The notes under the pieces are model-generated. The model worked only from the letters and a program-made list of their open reading frames with translations. It did not search any database and had not been told where the DNA came from. DNA of 64,000 nucleotides, taken from positions 1 to 64,000 of the forward strand of contig NZ_MNAH01000002.1 in NCBI RefSeq assembly GCF_001976065.1. The letters are read 5' to 3'. The position numbers and the translations under genes are program-made. This document shows, in pieces, positions 1-6,878 of the stretch (the stretch's first letter is position 1; the number at the start of each line of letters is the position of its first letter). This DNA comes from Pseudomonas putida (GTDB taxonomy: Bacteria; Pseudomonadota; Gammaproteobacteria; Pseudomonadales; Pseudomonadaceae).

Positions 1-999
1 CGCTGGCGGGATCAGGAATATGCCTACGATGCGTGGGGCAACCTGATTGAAAAACGCAGTGGGATGGGCAAGCTGCAGACGTTTGTGTATGACTGTGAAA
101 ATCGGTTGGTGCGGGCTGAGACGTTGGTGAATGGCAGGCTGGAGAGTACCGGTGCGTATCGGTATGACAGCCTGGGGCGACGGGTTGGCAAGGTTTCAGA
201 GGTCAACGGCAAGACCGAGCAGAAGCACTTTTTGTGGCAAGGCCTGCGGATGCTGCGCGAAGAGCGACCGGGGCAGAGCAGTTTGTACCTGTATGAACCG
301 GGGAGTTATGCGCCGTTGGCGCGTGTCGACCAGGCGGAAGGTGAGGAGCGGAAGCTTTACTACTTCCACACTGATCAGATTGGTACGCCGTTGGAGATGA
401 CCGACGCGCACGGGAGCATAGTCTGGCAGGCGACGTACAAGGCGTGGGGTTCGGTTGAAAGGCTGGCGGTCAATGATGTCGAGCAGAACCTGCGGTTTCA
501 GGGGCAGTATTTTGACGATGAGACGGGGCTGCACTACAACACGTTTCGGTATTACGATCCGGAGGTGGGGCGGTTTGTAACGCAAGATCCGATTGGGTTA
601 GATGGGGGAAACAATCTTTATCGCTACGTACCTAGCCCGACTGGATGGATTGACCCATGGGGATGGGAGTGCTGGAGTTCGGCAAGAAAGAATTATTGGA
701 AGGCGGAGGCTAAATCACCGAGCCAAGTATATTCACCCGCCAATTTGGCTAATATGGCCGAAGGTAAAGCTCCTAGAATGACTGTGGAAGTCATGAATCG
801 CAAAACGTTTGAAATTACGAGAAAAGATGTCGCAATGGAGCTTCATCATAATGATATTCCACAGCGGGTCGGTGGCGCCGGTGTTCATGAGACCTCGAAT
901 TTACTCTCATTAACTCCGTGGGAGCATGAGGCAGTAGATGCATTTAGGCATGTAGGTTCAGATCTGATTAGAGTAGTGAAAGGGGTTGATATATGGTAG
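1..999 (+). CDS. Rhs-family polymorphic toxin, C-terminal part, with LHH-type nuclease tip (5' end outside window)
   Basis: The reading frame is open from base 1, so the N-terminal part of the protein lies outside the window. YD-repeat sequence (YRYDSLGRR, YYFHTDQIGTPLEMTD) leads into the Rhs core end FRYYDPEVGRFVTQDPIGL and NLYRYV (about 560-630), which in this family marks the autoproteolytic boundary of the shell. The last ~110 residues are a variable tip of visibly lower GC. It contains ELHHND (about 838-852) followed by NLLSLTPWEHEAVD, which fits the LHH group of HNH/Endo VII nuclease toxins. Rhs proteins are usually delivered by type VI secretion or cell contact; no VgrG or PAAR gene is in the window. 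The next gene overlaps it by 7 bp and is the expected immunity gene. Rhs assignment is firm; the nuclease class is inferred from the motif. Confidence 0.9.
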   Translation, partial: RWRDQEYAYDAWGNLIEKRSGMGKLQTFVYDCENRLVRAETLVNGRLESTGAYRYDSLGRRVGKVSEVNGKTEQKHFLWQGLRMLREERPGQSSLYLYEPGSYAPLARVDQAEGEERKLYYFHTDQIGTPLEMTDAHGSIVWQATYKAWGSVERLAVNDVEQNLRFQGQYFDDETGLHYNTFRYYDPEVGRFVTQDPIGLDGGNNLYRYVPSPTGWIDPWGWECWSSARKNYWKAEAKSPSQVYSPANLANMAEGKAPRMTVEVMNRKTFEITRKDVAMELHHNDIPQRVGGAGVHETSNLLSLTPWEHEAVDAFRHVGSDLIRVVKGVDIW

Positions 1000-1472
1000 A
1001 TGAAAATTTAGATGTCGCGAAAAAAATAATCAGTTCCCAGAATTATAAAGATTCTGTCGAAGAATTGAAGAAGATTTTAGGTATTAGTGTTAGGGCGAGC
1101 TATGAGGATGTGTTCGCGAACTTGGACGCTGCTGCGATTACTAGATCCGGGCTGAACGGGAATGAAATTGAATCGTTAATTTCTCAGCGCTCCACCGAAT
1201 TGAAGGCCTACTCAGTTAAAAAGCATAGGGCTTTAAATGGCTTGCCTGATGAGCAAGAGTATCCGGTTGGCGAAGAGCCGAGTGAAGAGGACAAAGATTC
1301 AAATGTCGTTAGCAAAGGTTATGCGCCAGGTTTTTTGTTAGCTAACGCAATCGAATTTCTACTCGCTAGTAAAGGAGTGGAGTTGCTACAGAAATACCTA
1401 AAAGAGTCCAGAATTCCTAAGGCTAGTGCTTATTCTAAACAAGTAATTAAGTTCTGTGAGAGCGCCAGGTGA
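993..1472 (+). CDS. putative immunity protein for the Rhs toxin
   Basis: This is a 159-aa soluble acidic protein with no signal peptide or membrane segment. Its ATG lies inside the end of the rhs gene (7-bp overlap), implying translational coupling. I do not recognise a family. Base composition is AT-richer than the flanking chromosome and matches the Rhs tip, as expected for toxin-immunity cassettes exchanged together. A middle segment is rich in Glu/Asp (EEPSEEDKD), which could suit binding to a basic nuclease, but that is speculation. The functional call rests on position, size and composition only. Confidence 0.65.
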   Translation: MVDENLDVAKKIISSQNYKDSVEELKKILGISVRASYEDVFANLDAAAITRSGLNGNEIESLISQRSTELKAYSVKKHRALNGLPDEQEYPVGEEPSEEDKDSNVVSKGYAPGFLLANAIEFLLASKGVELLQKYLKESRIPKASAYSKQVIKFCESAR

Positions 1473-1518
1473 GTCGTGCACTGACAAATTTTTCTGGCGA
1501 GATTTCATTGTTTTAGAT

Positions 1519-1600
1519 CGGAAAAGCGGAAAAGGGGACAGCGGAAAAGGCAGCGGAAAAGGGGACCAGCGGAAAAGAGGGAAAAGAGGGAAAAGGGGAC
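1519..1600 (+). repeat. degenerate GGAAAAGGGGACAG tandem array
   Basis: The 5' edge of the palindrome that follows is repeated imperfectly here: GGAAAAGCGGAAAAGGGGACAG-like units recur several times (GGAAAAGGCAGC, GGAAAAGGGGACCAGC, GGAAAAGAGG, GAAAAGAGG). This looks like slipped-strand or repeated-insertion amplification of one element end. No coding potential is apparent. Confidence 0.75.
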
Positions 1601-1653
1601 AGATTTATTTTGGACCGTTTTTCGTTTTTCCCTAAATAAATCTGTCCCCTTTT
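1591..1653. repeat. GGGGACAGATTTATTT palindrome, copy 1
   Basis: Perfect 20-bp inverted repeats (1591-1610 and 1634-1653) flank a 23-bp loop; the outer halves read AAAAGGGGACAG and CTGTCCCCTTTT. The same 63 bp recurs unchanged at 2601-2663. Similar GGGGACAGATTTATTT palindromes are known to me as neighbours of REP-associated Y1 transposase (RAYT/TnpA) genes, so this may be a non-autonomous relic. No transposase is in the window. Folded RNA could also act as a terminator. Confidence 0.8.
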
Positions 1654-1655
1654 TC

Positions 1656-2348
1656 CTCGTTCTGCAAGATAACCTAAACAAGGCGTTGGCACTCTCTTAC
1701 CCGATGCCAGAGCTGGATGAGCCTGCAAAAGGCATGCTTGTGGCGCTCGCAAAATTGCAGCCGATTCACGCAGAACTCGCCAACTATGCGGATTCCAAGG
1801 GGTACCTGAGCGATGGCGGGAAAAAAGCCAGGGAAATGGAGCCCTCGCTGGAGGCTGCCTTGCAGGATGTCGCCGTGGAGCAGGCGAAGTTTTATGACGG
1901 TATCAGCCAACGCGACGAGATCAACACCAAGACTGCCTTTGATGACGCCGAGAAGGACAGTTTGGGTTATTACCGCGCGGGCATCGTGCTTTATGCCAAG
2001 CAATCTGTACGTTTGTCCGATGAGTTTTTCCGCTCTGCTGGAGCGCAAGAAGCTGCCAGGACTTTCGAGGACAGTTTGAACAAGACCGCTCAAATGATCG
2101 AAGGCTGGGACAAGAAGGGCAAATCCCAGACACCAGCGCTCAAATTCAGTGTCTTGCTTAGTGATTTGAACCGTTTTGTCGGTAAAGGGCGTGAAGCGAT
2201 CAATACGGCAAGAAACGGTGGCTACAAGCCTGATGAGCAACGACAAATGATGTGGAAAATGAATAATCCCATCCAGCGAGATGCCAAATCTTTCGGGCAG
2301 TCCTTTGATTCTGTGATCAACGGGCTGAACCGTACAACCTGTATCTGA
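1656..2348 (+). pseudogene. DUF3829 (YiiG-like) lipoprotein gene, 5'-truncated
   Basis: About 230 codons encode a helical protein (DEPAKGMLVALAKLQPIHAEL, then a long amphipathic stretch to the C-terminal CI) that resembles the DUF3829/YiiG family. Those proteins normally start with a lipoprotein signal peptide. Here the coding frame runs straight back into the palindrome at 1591-1653 with no signal peptide, ribosome-binding site or ATG; the first possible start is a TTG at 1686. I infer that the 5' end was lost when the palindrome inserted or recombined. The 3' 189 bp are duplicated downstream (2681-2869). The protein may still be made from the TTG but would lack export. Confidence 0.65.
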
Positions 2349-2599
2349 AGTCGCGCAATGGAACCGACAGTGAAATCGCAGGCTCCCGTCTGGATTTCGG
2401 TGTTTTTAAATCAACTACCAAGGAAGTAACCATCTTATGCAGCAATCAACGACACACTCTCCAGCCGTGACAGGTCAACTGATCAAAACCTACCACCATG
2501 GCAAGGGCTTTCTGGTTTTCATGCTGTTGTTCGCCATCGTCATGTTGGGCCTGGCAGGATTTGTGTTGTACCTGGGTACCATCCTGCCAGCGGGCAGTG
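2160..2599 (+). repeat. 440-bp direct repeat, copy A
   Basis: This segment covers the 3' end of the DUF3829 gene, the short spacer, and the first ~54 codons of the membrane-protein gene. It recurs at 2681-3120 at a constant offset of 521 bp with about five substitutions (for example C2337 versus G2858). The 81 bp between the copies (2600-2680) hold the second palindrome. Confidence 0.9.
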
Positions 2600-2649
2600 A
2601 AAAAGGGGACAGATTTATTTTGGACCGTTTTTCGTTTTTCCCTAAATAA
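2437..2649 (+). pseudogene. truncated copy of the two-TM membrane protein gene
   Basis: The first 54 codons match the gene at 2958 almost exactly, including the AAGGAAG ribosome-binding site and the first membrane helix (GFLVFMLLFAIVMLGLAGF). Coding then runs into the palindrome and stops at 2649 after a tail that begins EKGDRFILD. It is the 5' stub left by the tandem duplication. If translated it would give a 70-aa single-helix peptide. Confidence 0.75.
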
Positions 2650-2663
2650 ATCTGTCCCCTTTT
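2601..2663. repeat. GGGGACAGATTTATTT palindrome, copy 2
   Basis: Same 63 bp as 1591-1653, with 20-bp arms at 2601-2620 and 2644-2663. It is followed by a partial repeat of its right edge (CAGTCCCCTTTTTTCAG). It sits exactly at the junction between the two 440-bp repeats. Confidence 0.85.
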
Positions 2664-2680
2664 TTCAGTCCCCTTTTTTC

Positions 2681-2869
2681 AGTGATTTGAACCGTTTTGT
2701 CGGTAAAGGGCGTGAAGCGATCAATACGGCAAGAAACGGTGGCTACAAGCCTGATGAGCAACGACAAATGATGTGGAAAATGAATAATCCCATCCAGCGA
2801 GATGCCAAATCTTTCGGGCAGTCCTTTGATTCTGTGATCAACGGGCTGAACCGTACAAGCTGTATCTGA
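2681..2869 (+). pseudogene. 3' fragment of the DUF3829 gene (duplicate)
   Basis: 62 codons repeat the C-terminus of the gene ending at 2348 (SDLNRFVGKGREAINTARN to the final CI). It has no start signal of its own and arises from the 440-bp duplication. Confidence 0.75.
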
Positions 2870-3120
2870 AGTCGCGCAATGGAATCGACAGTGAAATCGC
2901 AGGCTCCCGTCTGGATTTCGGTGTTTTTAAATCAACTACCAAGGAAGTAACCATCTTATGCAGCAATCAACGACACACTCTCCAACCGTGACAGGTCAAC
3001 TGATCAAAACCTACCGCCATGGCAAGGGCTTTCTGGTTTTCATGCTGTTGTTCGCCATCGTCATGTTGGGACTGGCAGGATTTGTGTTGTACCTGGGTAC
3101 CATCCTGCCAGCGGGCAGTG
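2681..3120 (+). repeat. 440-bp direct repeat, copy B
   Basis: Second copy of 2160-2599. It continues without interruption into the intact membrane-protein gene, so this copy probably has the original downstream junction. Confidence 0.9.
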
Positions 3121-3845
3121 CCGGAGCGAACACCAGTCGTGATTTCAGTCCGCAGGTTTTGATCTATTCCACTAGTGGTTTGCTGATCGTCATTTCGGCA
3201 GTTCTATTCGGACTTTACGCGTGGCAGAAGAAGCTGCGCGGGACCCATTATGAGGTTTACGAGCACGGTATCGTTGCTATTAGCGGAGCGGATCATCGAT
3301 ACACGGCGTTTGCTGAAATAGAAGACCTGTATCTGTTCAGTTCGGGGCAAACGGCAATCTCTGGCTTGATTACCAACCTGGCGTACCGACCTAATGAGAG
3401 TGAGCCATTTCATCGAACTATCGCGTCGCTCAAAGGTTTTTTTGAGTTTCAGGAGCAGGTGCGTGAGCTGCACGTGCGCGAGCGTCTGCCGGTTGTGATG
3501 AAGCAGCTTGAGACTGGCGGCGCAGTGACTTTCAACTATGTGCCTACCGGCCAGGTCTGGCGCAAGCGAATTGCTGGGGACTTCCTGAATATCACTACTC
3601 TGCCGATCAATGTGACACCTGAGTTTCTGGAAGTTGAGGGTAGTAAAGTTCCGCTGTCGACACTCTCCACCGTTGATTTGAATAAGTGGACTGAGATGGT
3701 CACTATCAACGATACAACCGGGCGACAGATTCTATCAACGGTGTGCACCGGCATCATGAGCCATGACCTGTTCCTCACCACTCTGGATGTATTGCTGGAC
3801 GGCGAGCGCACCGGCAGCGAGAAGACGACGTCAAGCCTGGCCTGA
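2958..3845 (+). CDS. two-TM membrane protein of unknown function
   Basis: This 295-aa protein has a short cytoplasmic N-terminus, a first hydrophobic helix at about residues 25-48, and a second at about 75-95 (IYSTSGLLIVISAVLFGLYAW). A ~200-residue soluble domain follows, containing HYEVYEHGI and a YTAFAEIEDLYLF segment that looks like a PH-like or DUF-type beta domain. I do not recognise the family. The ribosome-binding site AAGGAAG is 8 bp before the ATG. It lies directly downstream of the DUF3829 lipoprotein gene, and the original pair was probably co-transcribed. Its 5' region is duplicated upstream. A hairpin terminator follows at 3873. Confidence 0.75.
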   Translation: MQQSTTHSPTVTGQLIKTYRHGKGFLVFMLLFAIVMLGLAGFVLYLGTILPAGSAGANTSRDFSPQVLIYSTSGLLIVISAVLFGLYAWQKKLRGTHYEVYEHGIVAISGADHRYTAFAEIEDLYLFSSGQTAISGLITNLAYRPNESEPFHRTIASLKGFFEFQEQVRELHVRERLPVVMKQLETGGAVTFNYVPTGQVWRKRIAGDFLNITTLPINVTPEFLEVEGSKVPLSTLSTVDLNKWTEMVTINDTTGRQILSTVCTGIMSHDLFLTTLDVLLDGERTGSEKTTSSLA

Positions 3846-3872
3846 GGCACCTTACCCTCACTATAAAATCAA

Positions 3873-3897
3873 CCCGGCTGATCAGGCCGGGCTTTTT
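3873..3897 (+). terminator. rho-independent terminator
   Basis: The stem CCCGGC / GCCGGG around TGATCAG is followed by CTTTTT, 28 bp after the stop codon of the membrane-protein gene. It lies between convergent genes and may serve both. Confidence 0.85.
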
Positions 3898-3924
3898 GTT
3901 GGGTACTGCGGTGCAGCGATAGGG

Positions 3925-4287
3925 TCAGGCGATGGTGTTGCCCTGCAGGCGGTCGGAACCATCGGCGGCGACGGTGTTGCCCTGCAGGCGGTCGGAGCCA
4001 TCGGCAGCGACAGTGTTGCCCTGCAGGCGGTCGGAGCCATCGGCGGCGACCGTGTTGCCTTGCAGGCGGTCGGAACCATCGGCGGCAACGGTGTTGCCTT
4101 GCAGACGGTCCGAACCATCGGCAGCCACACGATTTTCGATCAGGCGGTCAGAACCACCCTCAGCCACTCGGCTTTCAATCAGACGATCCGAGCCACCTTC
4201 AGCCACAACAGGTTGAACAGAGGTAGCGGCAAAAGCGTTAACTGCAAAAACCGAGAAAGCGATGCTGAGGAGGGTTTGGCGTTTCAT
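3925..4287 (-). CDS. secreted protein of seven 13-residue repeats
   Basis: 120 aa. A Sec signal peptide (MKRQTLLSIAFSVFAVNAFA, cleavage likely after AFA-A) is followed by seven exact-length 13-residue units with the core GSDRL. Two are of the type VAEGGSDRLIENR and five of the type VAADGSDRLQGNT, ending in Ile-Ala. There is no other domain. I recall small Pseudomonas proteins with (A/E)GGSDRL repeats that databases call phage infection protein, but I cannot verify that function here. The five C-terminal units are nearly identical at DNA level, so copy number probably varies between strains. An ATTGAC-GTA-GTCAAT palindrome lies ~90 bp upstream. Confidence 0.75.
   Translation of the reverse strand: MKRQTLLSIAFSVFAVNAFAATSVQPVVAEGGSDRLIESRVAEGGSDRLIENRVAADGSDRLQGNTVAADGSDRLQGNTVAADGSDRLQGNTVAADGSDRLQGNTVAADGSDRLQGNTIA
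3934..4206 (-). repeat. 39-bp tandem repeat, 7 units
   Basis: Seven in-frame 39-bp units encode the 13-residue repeats of the secreted protein. The five units nearest 3934 are almost identical; the two nearest the signal peptide have diverged. Because 39 is a multiple of three, other frames and the opposite strand also stay open across the array. Confidence 0.9.
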
Positions 4288-4376
4288 GATCGTGTGCTCC
4301 GGGTGTTGTTGGTTGGTATGGAGCTGATGTTACGCCGCACAGTTTTTAAGAGAACTTCATTGAGTTAATGGTGACT

Positions 4377-4391
4377 ATTGACGTAGTCAAT
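4377..4391. promoter_or_regulatory. palindrome ATTGAC-GTA-GTCAAT
   Basis: Six-bp inverted repeats with a 3-bp centre lie ~90 bp upstream of the repeat-protein start and ~120 bp downstream of the response-regulator stop. It is a candidate operator for the repeat-protein gene; no regulator is assigned. Confidence 0.35.
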
Positions 4392-4410
4392 GGAGGATTC
4401 GGTGATCCTT

Positions 4411-4498
4411 GTGGGAGCGGGCTTGCTCGCGAATGCGGTGTGCCAGTCACCATCATCGTTGATTGACACACCGCATTCGCGAGCAAGCCCGCTCCCAC
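4411..4498. repeat. REP doublet (GTGGGAGCGGGCTTGCTCGC family)
   Basis: Perfect 32-bp arms at 4411-4442 and 4467-4498 in inverted orientation are separated by 24 bp, a REPIN-like arrangement typical of fluorescent pseudomonads. It lies after the stop of the response-regulator gene and could protect or terminate transcripts. Confidence 0.9.
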
Positions 4499-4511
4499 AG
4501 GGTTCGTGGCG

Positions 4512-5144
4512 TTAGCGGGAAATCAGTCCGTGATCAAGGGCGTACTTGACCAGTGCCGCCGGTTTGTCGATGTTTAGCTTGCGCCGGATGCTCAGGCGAT
4601 GGGTTTCCACGGTGCGCACGCTGATGTCCAGTTCCCGGGCCATTTCCTTGTTGTTCAGGCCCTGGGCCATTTTCGCCAGCACCTGGCTTTCCCGCGGTGT
4701 GAGTTCGTTGTCGGTGTTCCTGTCGGCAATCAGCCGCTGGGCGATGTCGGCGCTGTAGAAGGTGCCGCCGCTGGAGATGGCTTCGATGGCGGCGATGATT
4801 TCCCGGGACGGGGCATTCTTCAGCACGTAGCCGCTGGCGCCGGAGCGCACCGATTCACTGACGTATTCGTAATTGTCGTACATGCTCAGCACCAGCACCT
4901 TGAGCGACGGGTACTGGGTGCGCAGCACGCGGGTCAGTTCCAGGCCGTTCATGTCCGGCAGGCTGATGTCGACCAGCAGCAGGTCGGGCTGGCAGCGCCC
5001 GACCATCTCGATGGCCTCGGCGCCGTTTTCCGCTTCGCCGACCATTTCCAGGGGCGACATCACGGCCAGTAGCGCCTTGATGCCGTCGCGGACCAGGGAG
5101 TGATCGTCGACCAGGGCGACACGGATCGGGGAGGGCAGGTTCAT
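4512..5144 (-). CDS. NarL/FixJ-type response regulator
   Basis: 210 aa. An N-terminal receiver domain (about 7-125) has the acidic pair D13-D14, phosphoacceptor D59 in LLLVDISLPD and the conserved Lys in GYVLKNA. A LuxR-type HTH domain follows (about 145-205; LTPRESQVLAKMAQGLNNKEMA, then VRTVETHRLSIRRKL). It lies 7 bp downstream of the sensor kinase gene in the same operon. Together they should phosphorylate and switch a transcription factor. The likely target is the divergent cstA gene: BtsSR/BtsT in E. coli is a precedent for a two-component system controlling a CstA-family pyruvate transporter, though BtsR is a LytTR protein. The target is inferred. Confidence 0.93.
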   Translation of the reverse strand: MNLPSPIRVALVDDHSLVRDGIKALLAVMSPLEMVGEAENGAEAIEMVGRCQPDLLLVDISLPDMNGLELTRVLRTQYPSLKVLVLSMYDNYEYVSESVRSGASGYVLKNAPSREIIAAIEAISSGGTFYSADIAQRLIADRNTDNELTPRESQVLAKMAQGLNNKEMARELDISVRTVETHRLSIRRKLNIDKPAALVKYALDHGLISR

Positions 5145-5151
5145 GCAAGGT

Positions 5152-6528
5152 TCACTCTTGTAGTTTTGCGCCAGGTTTCATCGGCAGCCGTACGTCCAGC
5201 TCGCTTCTGCCTGGCATCGAGATCAGATCGAAACGCCCGCCAAAATGTTCGACGCGTTCGCGGATGTTACGCAAGCCAATGCCGGCCTGGCGACGTTCGA
5301 CCTGGGCAACATTGAACCCCATGCCGTCATCGACCAGCGTCAGCCGCACGGACTGTTCACAACCGCGCAGGCTGATGGACACGTTTTTCGCCTGGGCGTG
5401 ACGTTCGATGTTGGTCAGGCCTTCCTGGACGATGCGGAACAGCGCAACAGCGGCGCCGTCGACCAGTTGGCAGTCGAATTCGTTTTCGTCATAGGTCACG
5501 GTCAAGCCGCTGCGCTGCTGGAATTCCGCAGCCAGTTGGCCGATGGCGGCTGGAAGGCCAAGGGTATCGAGCAAGGATGAGCGCAGATCATGGGAGAGAC
5601 TGCGCACTTCGCCGATGGCTTCGCCCAGGCGCTCGGTGGCGTCTTTCAACGTGTTCAAGCCTTTGTCGTGGTTTTGTCCGTTTTCCAGCAAGTGGCTGGC
5701 CAGTTCGAACTGGAACTTGATCGAGACCAGCACCTGGCTGATGCCGTCATGCAGTTCGCGTGATACCCGCGAACGTTCCTCCTCCTGCAGGCTGACGATG
5801 CGCTGGGTCAGGCGCTGCAGTTTCTTGTCGGCCAGGCGATGCTCGCTGACGTTGAGGGTCATGCCGGTGGCGAAGACAAACAGCACCGCCACCAGCGCCA
5901 CCACGGCAATCGCCATCATGGTCTTGCGGATGCCCTGGGCCACTTCGGCACGGGCCTGCTGGGTGGCGCGCTCGACGTCTTCGAGGTAGATGCCGGTGCC
6001 GAGCATCCAACCCCAGCGATCGAGCATCACTACGTAGGCGAGCTTGTCGGTGACCTGGCCGGAGGAGGGCTTGTTCCAGGCGTAGCGCTGGAAGCCTTCG
6101 CCCGATTGCGCACTCTTGAGCAGCGCCTGGATCACCGGCAGGCCGTGGGGGTCCTTCATGTCCCACAGGTATTGGCCCACCAGTTCCGACTGGCGCGCGT
6201 GCATCAGGCTGCGGCCTTCGTGGTCGTAGACGAAGAAATAGCCATTGATGCCAAAGCTCAGCTTGCGCAGTTCTTCCAGCACCTGCTGCTGGGCGCGCTG
6301 ATCGCCCTGGCCGTTGTCGTACAGCGGCTCGATCAGGCTTTTGGCCATTTCGACGTAGTTTTTCAGTTCCGCGCGCTTGCTCATCAGGATGCTGTCTTCG
6401 ATCAGCTGCGCCTGTTGATCACCCAATTGGCGGTTGAGGGAAATCACCAGGGCGCAAATGACGGCAATGGCCAGCACCAGCGGCAAAATACCGAGGGCGA
6501 CGATCTTGTGTTTGAGCTGCATGTTCAC
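5152..6528 (-). CDS. cache-domain sensor histidine kinase
   Basis: 458 aa. TM1 is at about 9-31. A periplasmic single-cache domain spans about 35-200 (FGINGYFFVYDHEGRSLMH and YAWNKPSSGQVTDKLAYV are typical of sCache/Cache_2 ligand pockets, which often bind small carboxylates). TM2 is at about 203-225. The HisKA_3 dimerisation region carries phospho-acceptor His260 in SRELHDGISQVL, and the HATPase domain shows VDDGMGFN and GIGLRNIRERV. It pairs with the response regulator 7 bp downstream. Its place next to cstA suggests that it senses pyruvate or a related carbon source; that is inference from context. Confidence 0.92.
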   Translation of the reverse strand: MNMQLKHKIVALGILPLVLAIAVICALVISLNRQLGDQQAQLIEDSILMSKRAELKNYVEMAKSLIEPLYDNGQGDQRAQQQVLEELRKLSFGINGYFFVYDHEGRSLMHARQSELVGQYLWDMKDPHGLPVIQALLKSAQSGEGFQRYAWNKPSSGQVTDKLAYVVMLDRWGWMLGTGIYLEDVERATQQARAEVAQGIRKTMMAIAVVALVAVLFVFATGMTLNVSEHRLADKKLQRLTQRIVSLQEEERSRVSRELHDGISQVLVSIKFQFELASHLLENGQNHDKGLNTLKDATERLGEAIGEVRSLSHDLRSSLLDTLGLPAAIGQLAAEFQQRSGLTVTYDENEFDCQLVDGAAVALFRIVQEGLTNIERHAQAKNVSISLRGCEQSVRLTLVDDGMGFNVAQVERRQAGIGLRNIRERVEHFGGRFDLISMPGRSELDVRLPMKPGAKLQE

Positions 6529-6627
6529 TCCTGCCCGCGCGAGGGGTGGGGATCATATGCCAAAGATGGGCATTGCCTGTAGCGTTGCTGGACGGAATGA
6601 CTGAAGGCTGGGATGAAATGCAAACCA

Positions 6628-6719
6628 ATGTGGGAGCGGGCTTGCTCGCGAATGCGGCGTTTCAGGTAGCAGAAATGTTGACTGATCCACCGCCTTCGCG
6701 AGCAAGCCCGCTCCCACAT
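6628..6719. repeat. REP doublet (GTGGGAGCGGGCTTGCTCGC family)
   Basis: Inverted 25-bp arms lie at 6628-6652 and 6695-6719, the same family as 4411-4498. Confidence 0.9.
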
Positions 6720-6734
6720 TTGATCGGGGTCATC

Positions 6735-6765
6735 TACGTAGAACTACGTAGGCCCCGCGTACGTA
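6735..6765. promoter_or_regulatory. three phased TACGTA palindromes upstream of cstA
   Basis: TACGTA occurs at 6735-6740, 6745-6750 and 6760-6765, the first two each within CTACGTAG. The 10-bp and 15-bp spacings place them about one and one and a half helical turns apart. NarL-family regulators often bind such small phased palindromes, so this is a candidate binding region for the adjacent response regulator. Confidence 0.45.
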
Positions 6766-6878
6766 GTAACGCGGATTTATTTGTGGACGCCATGCGCGGA
6801 TATTGGGCCAGCTCCGCTCAGCGGACACAATTATAAAAATTACCGCCGCAGTCACGAGCTGTCGGCAGGAGACCCTCT

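Larger units (their letters stand above)
6529..6878. promoter_or_regulatory. divergent intergenic region between kinase operon and cstA
   Basis: These 350 bp have no gene. They contain a REP doublet (6628-6719), three TACGTA palindromes (6735-6765), an AT-rich TATAAA at 6832 that could be the cstA -10 element, and the cstA ribosome-binding site AGGAGA at 6867. No good -35 box precedes the TATAAA, which would fit an activator-dependent promoter. Confidence 0.55.

Noticed and set aside
1591..2663. Insertion sequence with its own transposase
   Set aside because: No transposase frame or target-site duplication is visible; only the palindromes are present.
3934..4206. Possible CRISPR array
   Set aside because: The repeats are contiguous with no variable spacers and are coding.
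3932..4216. Plus-strand and alternative-frame repeat proteins across the 39-bp array
   Set aside because: They arise because 39 is a multiple of three; only the minus-strand frame has a signal peptide and a sensible start.
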